Source: Micromonospora_J zhanjiangensis
GTDB lineage: Bacteria > Actinomycetota > Actinomycetes > Mycobacteriales > Micromonosporaceae
Reading direction: 5' to 3'
DNA: 64,000 nt
Assembly: GCF_042650605.1 (NCBI RefSeq)
Contig: NZ_JBHSBN010000029.1
Coordinates: 1 to 64,000 of the forward strand
Below the pieces are notes generated by a model. That model saw nothing but the letters and a program-made list of their open reading frames with translations. It was not told the DNA's origin and searched no databases. This document shows positions 63,592 to 64,000 of this stretch, one piece after another. A program made the translations under genes and the position numbers. Numbering within the stretch: the first letter of the stretch is position 1; every line of letters begins with the position of its first letter.

Positions 63592-64000
63592 GCCTCGCGC
63601 AACTCCTCGACCTCGTCGCCGCAGCCGAGCACCCGGCAGATCTCGGCGGTCACGTCGGCCGGCAGGTTGCCCTCGTGGGCGCAGAGCGTGAGCAGCCGCT
63701 GCGTGGGGATGCCCAGGTCGGCCAGGATGTCGGCCTCGCCGACCGGGTCCGCGTCCGGGTCGGCCGCCGGCTCGTCGGCGCTCTCGTCCTCGTCGTCGCC
63801 GGCGGCCGCACGCACCTTCGGCTCGACCACGTCGTCGATGTCCAGCGCCGGTGCCTTCAGGTCGCCGACCAGCAGCGACCCGAGCCGGGATTCCTCGGCG
63901 AAGGCCGAATCCGAGCCGAAGACCCGCAGGTCGTCGCCCTCGTCGAGGCGGAGGATCGCCAGGTAGGCGTCGTCCGACTCGACGAACAGCAGCGACACCC
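63588..64000 (-). CDS. tRNA adenosine deaminase-associated protein, 5' end outside window
   Basis: At least 137 residues; the frame is open to the window edge. LLFVESDDAYLAILRLDEGDDLRVFGSDS is normally internal to this family, whose full proteins have about 35 more residues, so the start lies beyond 64000. An acidic linker (DDEDESADEPAADPDADP) precedes ILADLGIPTQRLLTLC and ICRVLGCGDEVEEL. It always sits beside tadA in actinobacteria (TIGR03941); function unknown. Confidence 0.85.
   Translation of the reverse strand, partial: VSLLFVESDDAYLAILRLDEGDDLRVFGSDSAFAEESRLGSLLVGDLKAPALDIDDVVEPKVRAAAGDDEDESADEPAADPDADPVGEADILADLGIPTQRLLTLCAHEGNLPADVTAEICRVLGCGDEVEELREA

Overview
The window is chromosomal DNA of a very GC-rich filamentous actinomycete, most likely a member of the Micromonosporaceae. 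This is inferred from the GC-rich third codon positions, a WhiB-family regulator, XRE/DUF5753 plus DUF397 pairs, an SCP2/glycogen-debranching pair, and the gene orders ffs-dnaX-ybaB-recR, ask-asd and ArsA-ArsA-wblA-PBP-metallophosphoesterase. No sequence search was possible, so the taxonomic call is an inference.

Left part (1-18.7 kb): an orphan Phd-type antitoxin with a periodic operator; a PadR regulator with a perfect operator palindrome and a truncated partner gene; a Ser/Thr kinase; a very large cyclase/AAA/TPR regulator translationally coupled to an MBL hydrolase, then RidA and DUF4177 proteins. Next come an XRE/DUF5753 + DUF397 pair, the first copy of a small four-gene cassette with a structured leader, and the conserved cell-envelope cluster (two ArsA/GET3-like ATPases, WblA/WhiB4, class A PBP, YqeY, metallophosphoesterase). 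tRNA-Pro(CGG) follows, then an accessory two-gene XRE-ImmA module.

Middle part (21-50 kb): mostly chromosomal metabolism: GNAT, MmpS-like protein, macrolide-type glycosyltransferase, VOC protein, SCP2 and amylo-alpha-1,6-glucosidase, MFS, a GAF-GGDEF protein, aspartokinase and aspartate-semialdehyde dehydrogenase, a nitroreductase, and leuA behind a transcription-attenuation leader encoding three consecutive leucines. An operon of chitosanase, small membrane protein and fused deacetylase/glycosyltransferase resembles the MatAB poly-GlcNAc system. It is followed by an MFS exporter, a secreted HNH nuclease, and a complete peptide-type ABC importer.

Right part (50-64 kb): recR, ybaB, dnaX and the 4.5S SRP RNA lead to tRNA-Ser(GGA). 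The 3' part of this tRNA is repeated exactly (59 bp) 1.9 kb downstream and brackets a compact island that holds one AlbA_2/HATPase gene of atypical, lower-GC composition and no integrase. Beyond it lie strong palindromes, a GntR/UTRA regulator, the second copy of the four-gene cassette, a UTRA protein lacking its DNA-binding domain, a SigE-family sigma factor with a likely membrane anti-sigma partner, a DUF3152 lipoprotein, tRNA-Ser(CGA), deoD, tadA and the tadA-associated gene, which is cut by the window edge.

The most interesting items are the integrase-less tRNA-Ser mini-island, the duplicated leader-plus-small-ORF cassette (the two leaders differ at one of 108 positions by eye), the leucine attenuator, the XRE-ImmA two-gene module and the headless UTRA protein.
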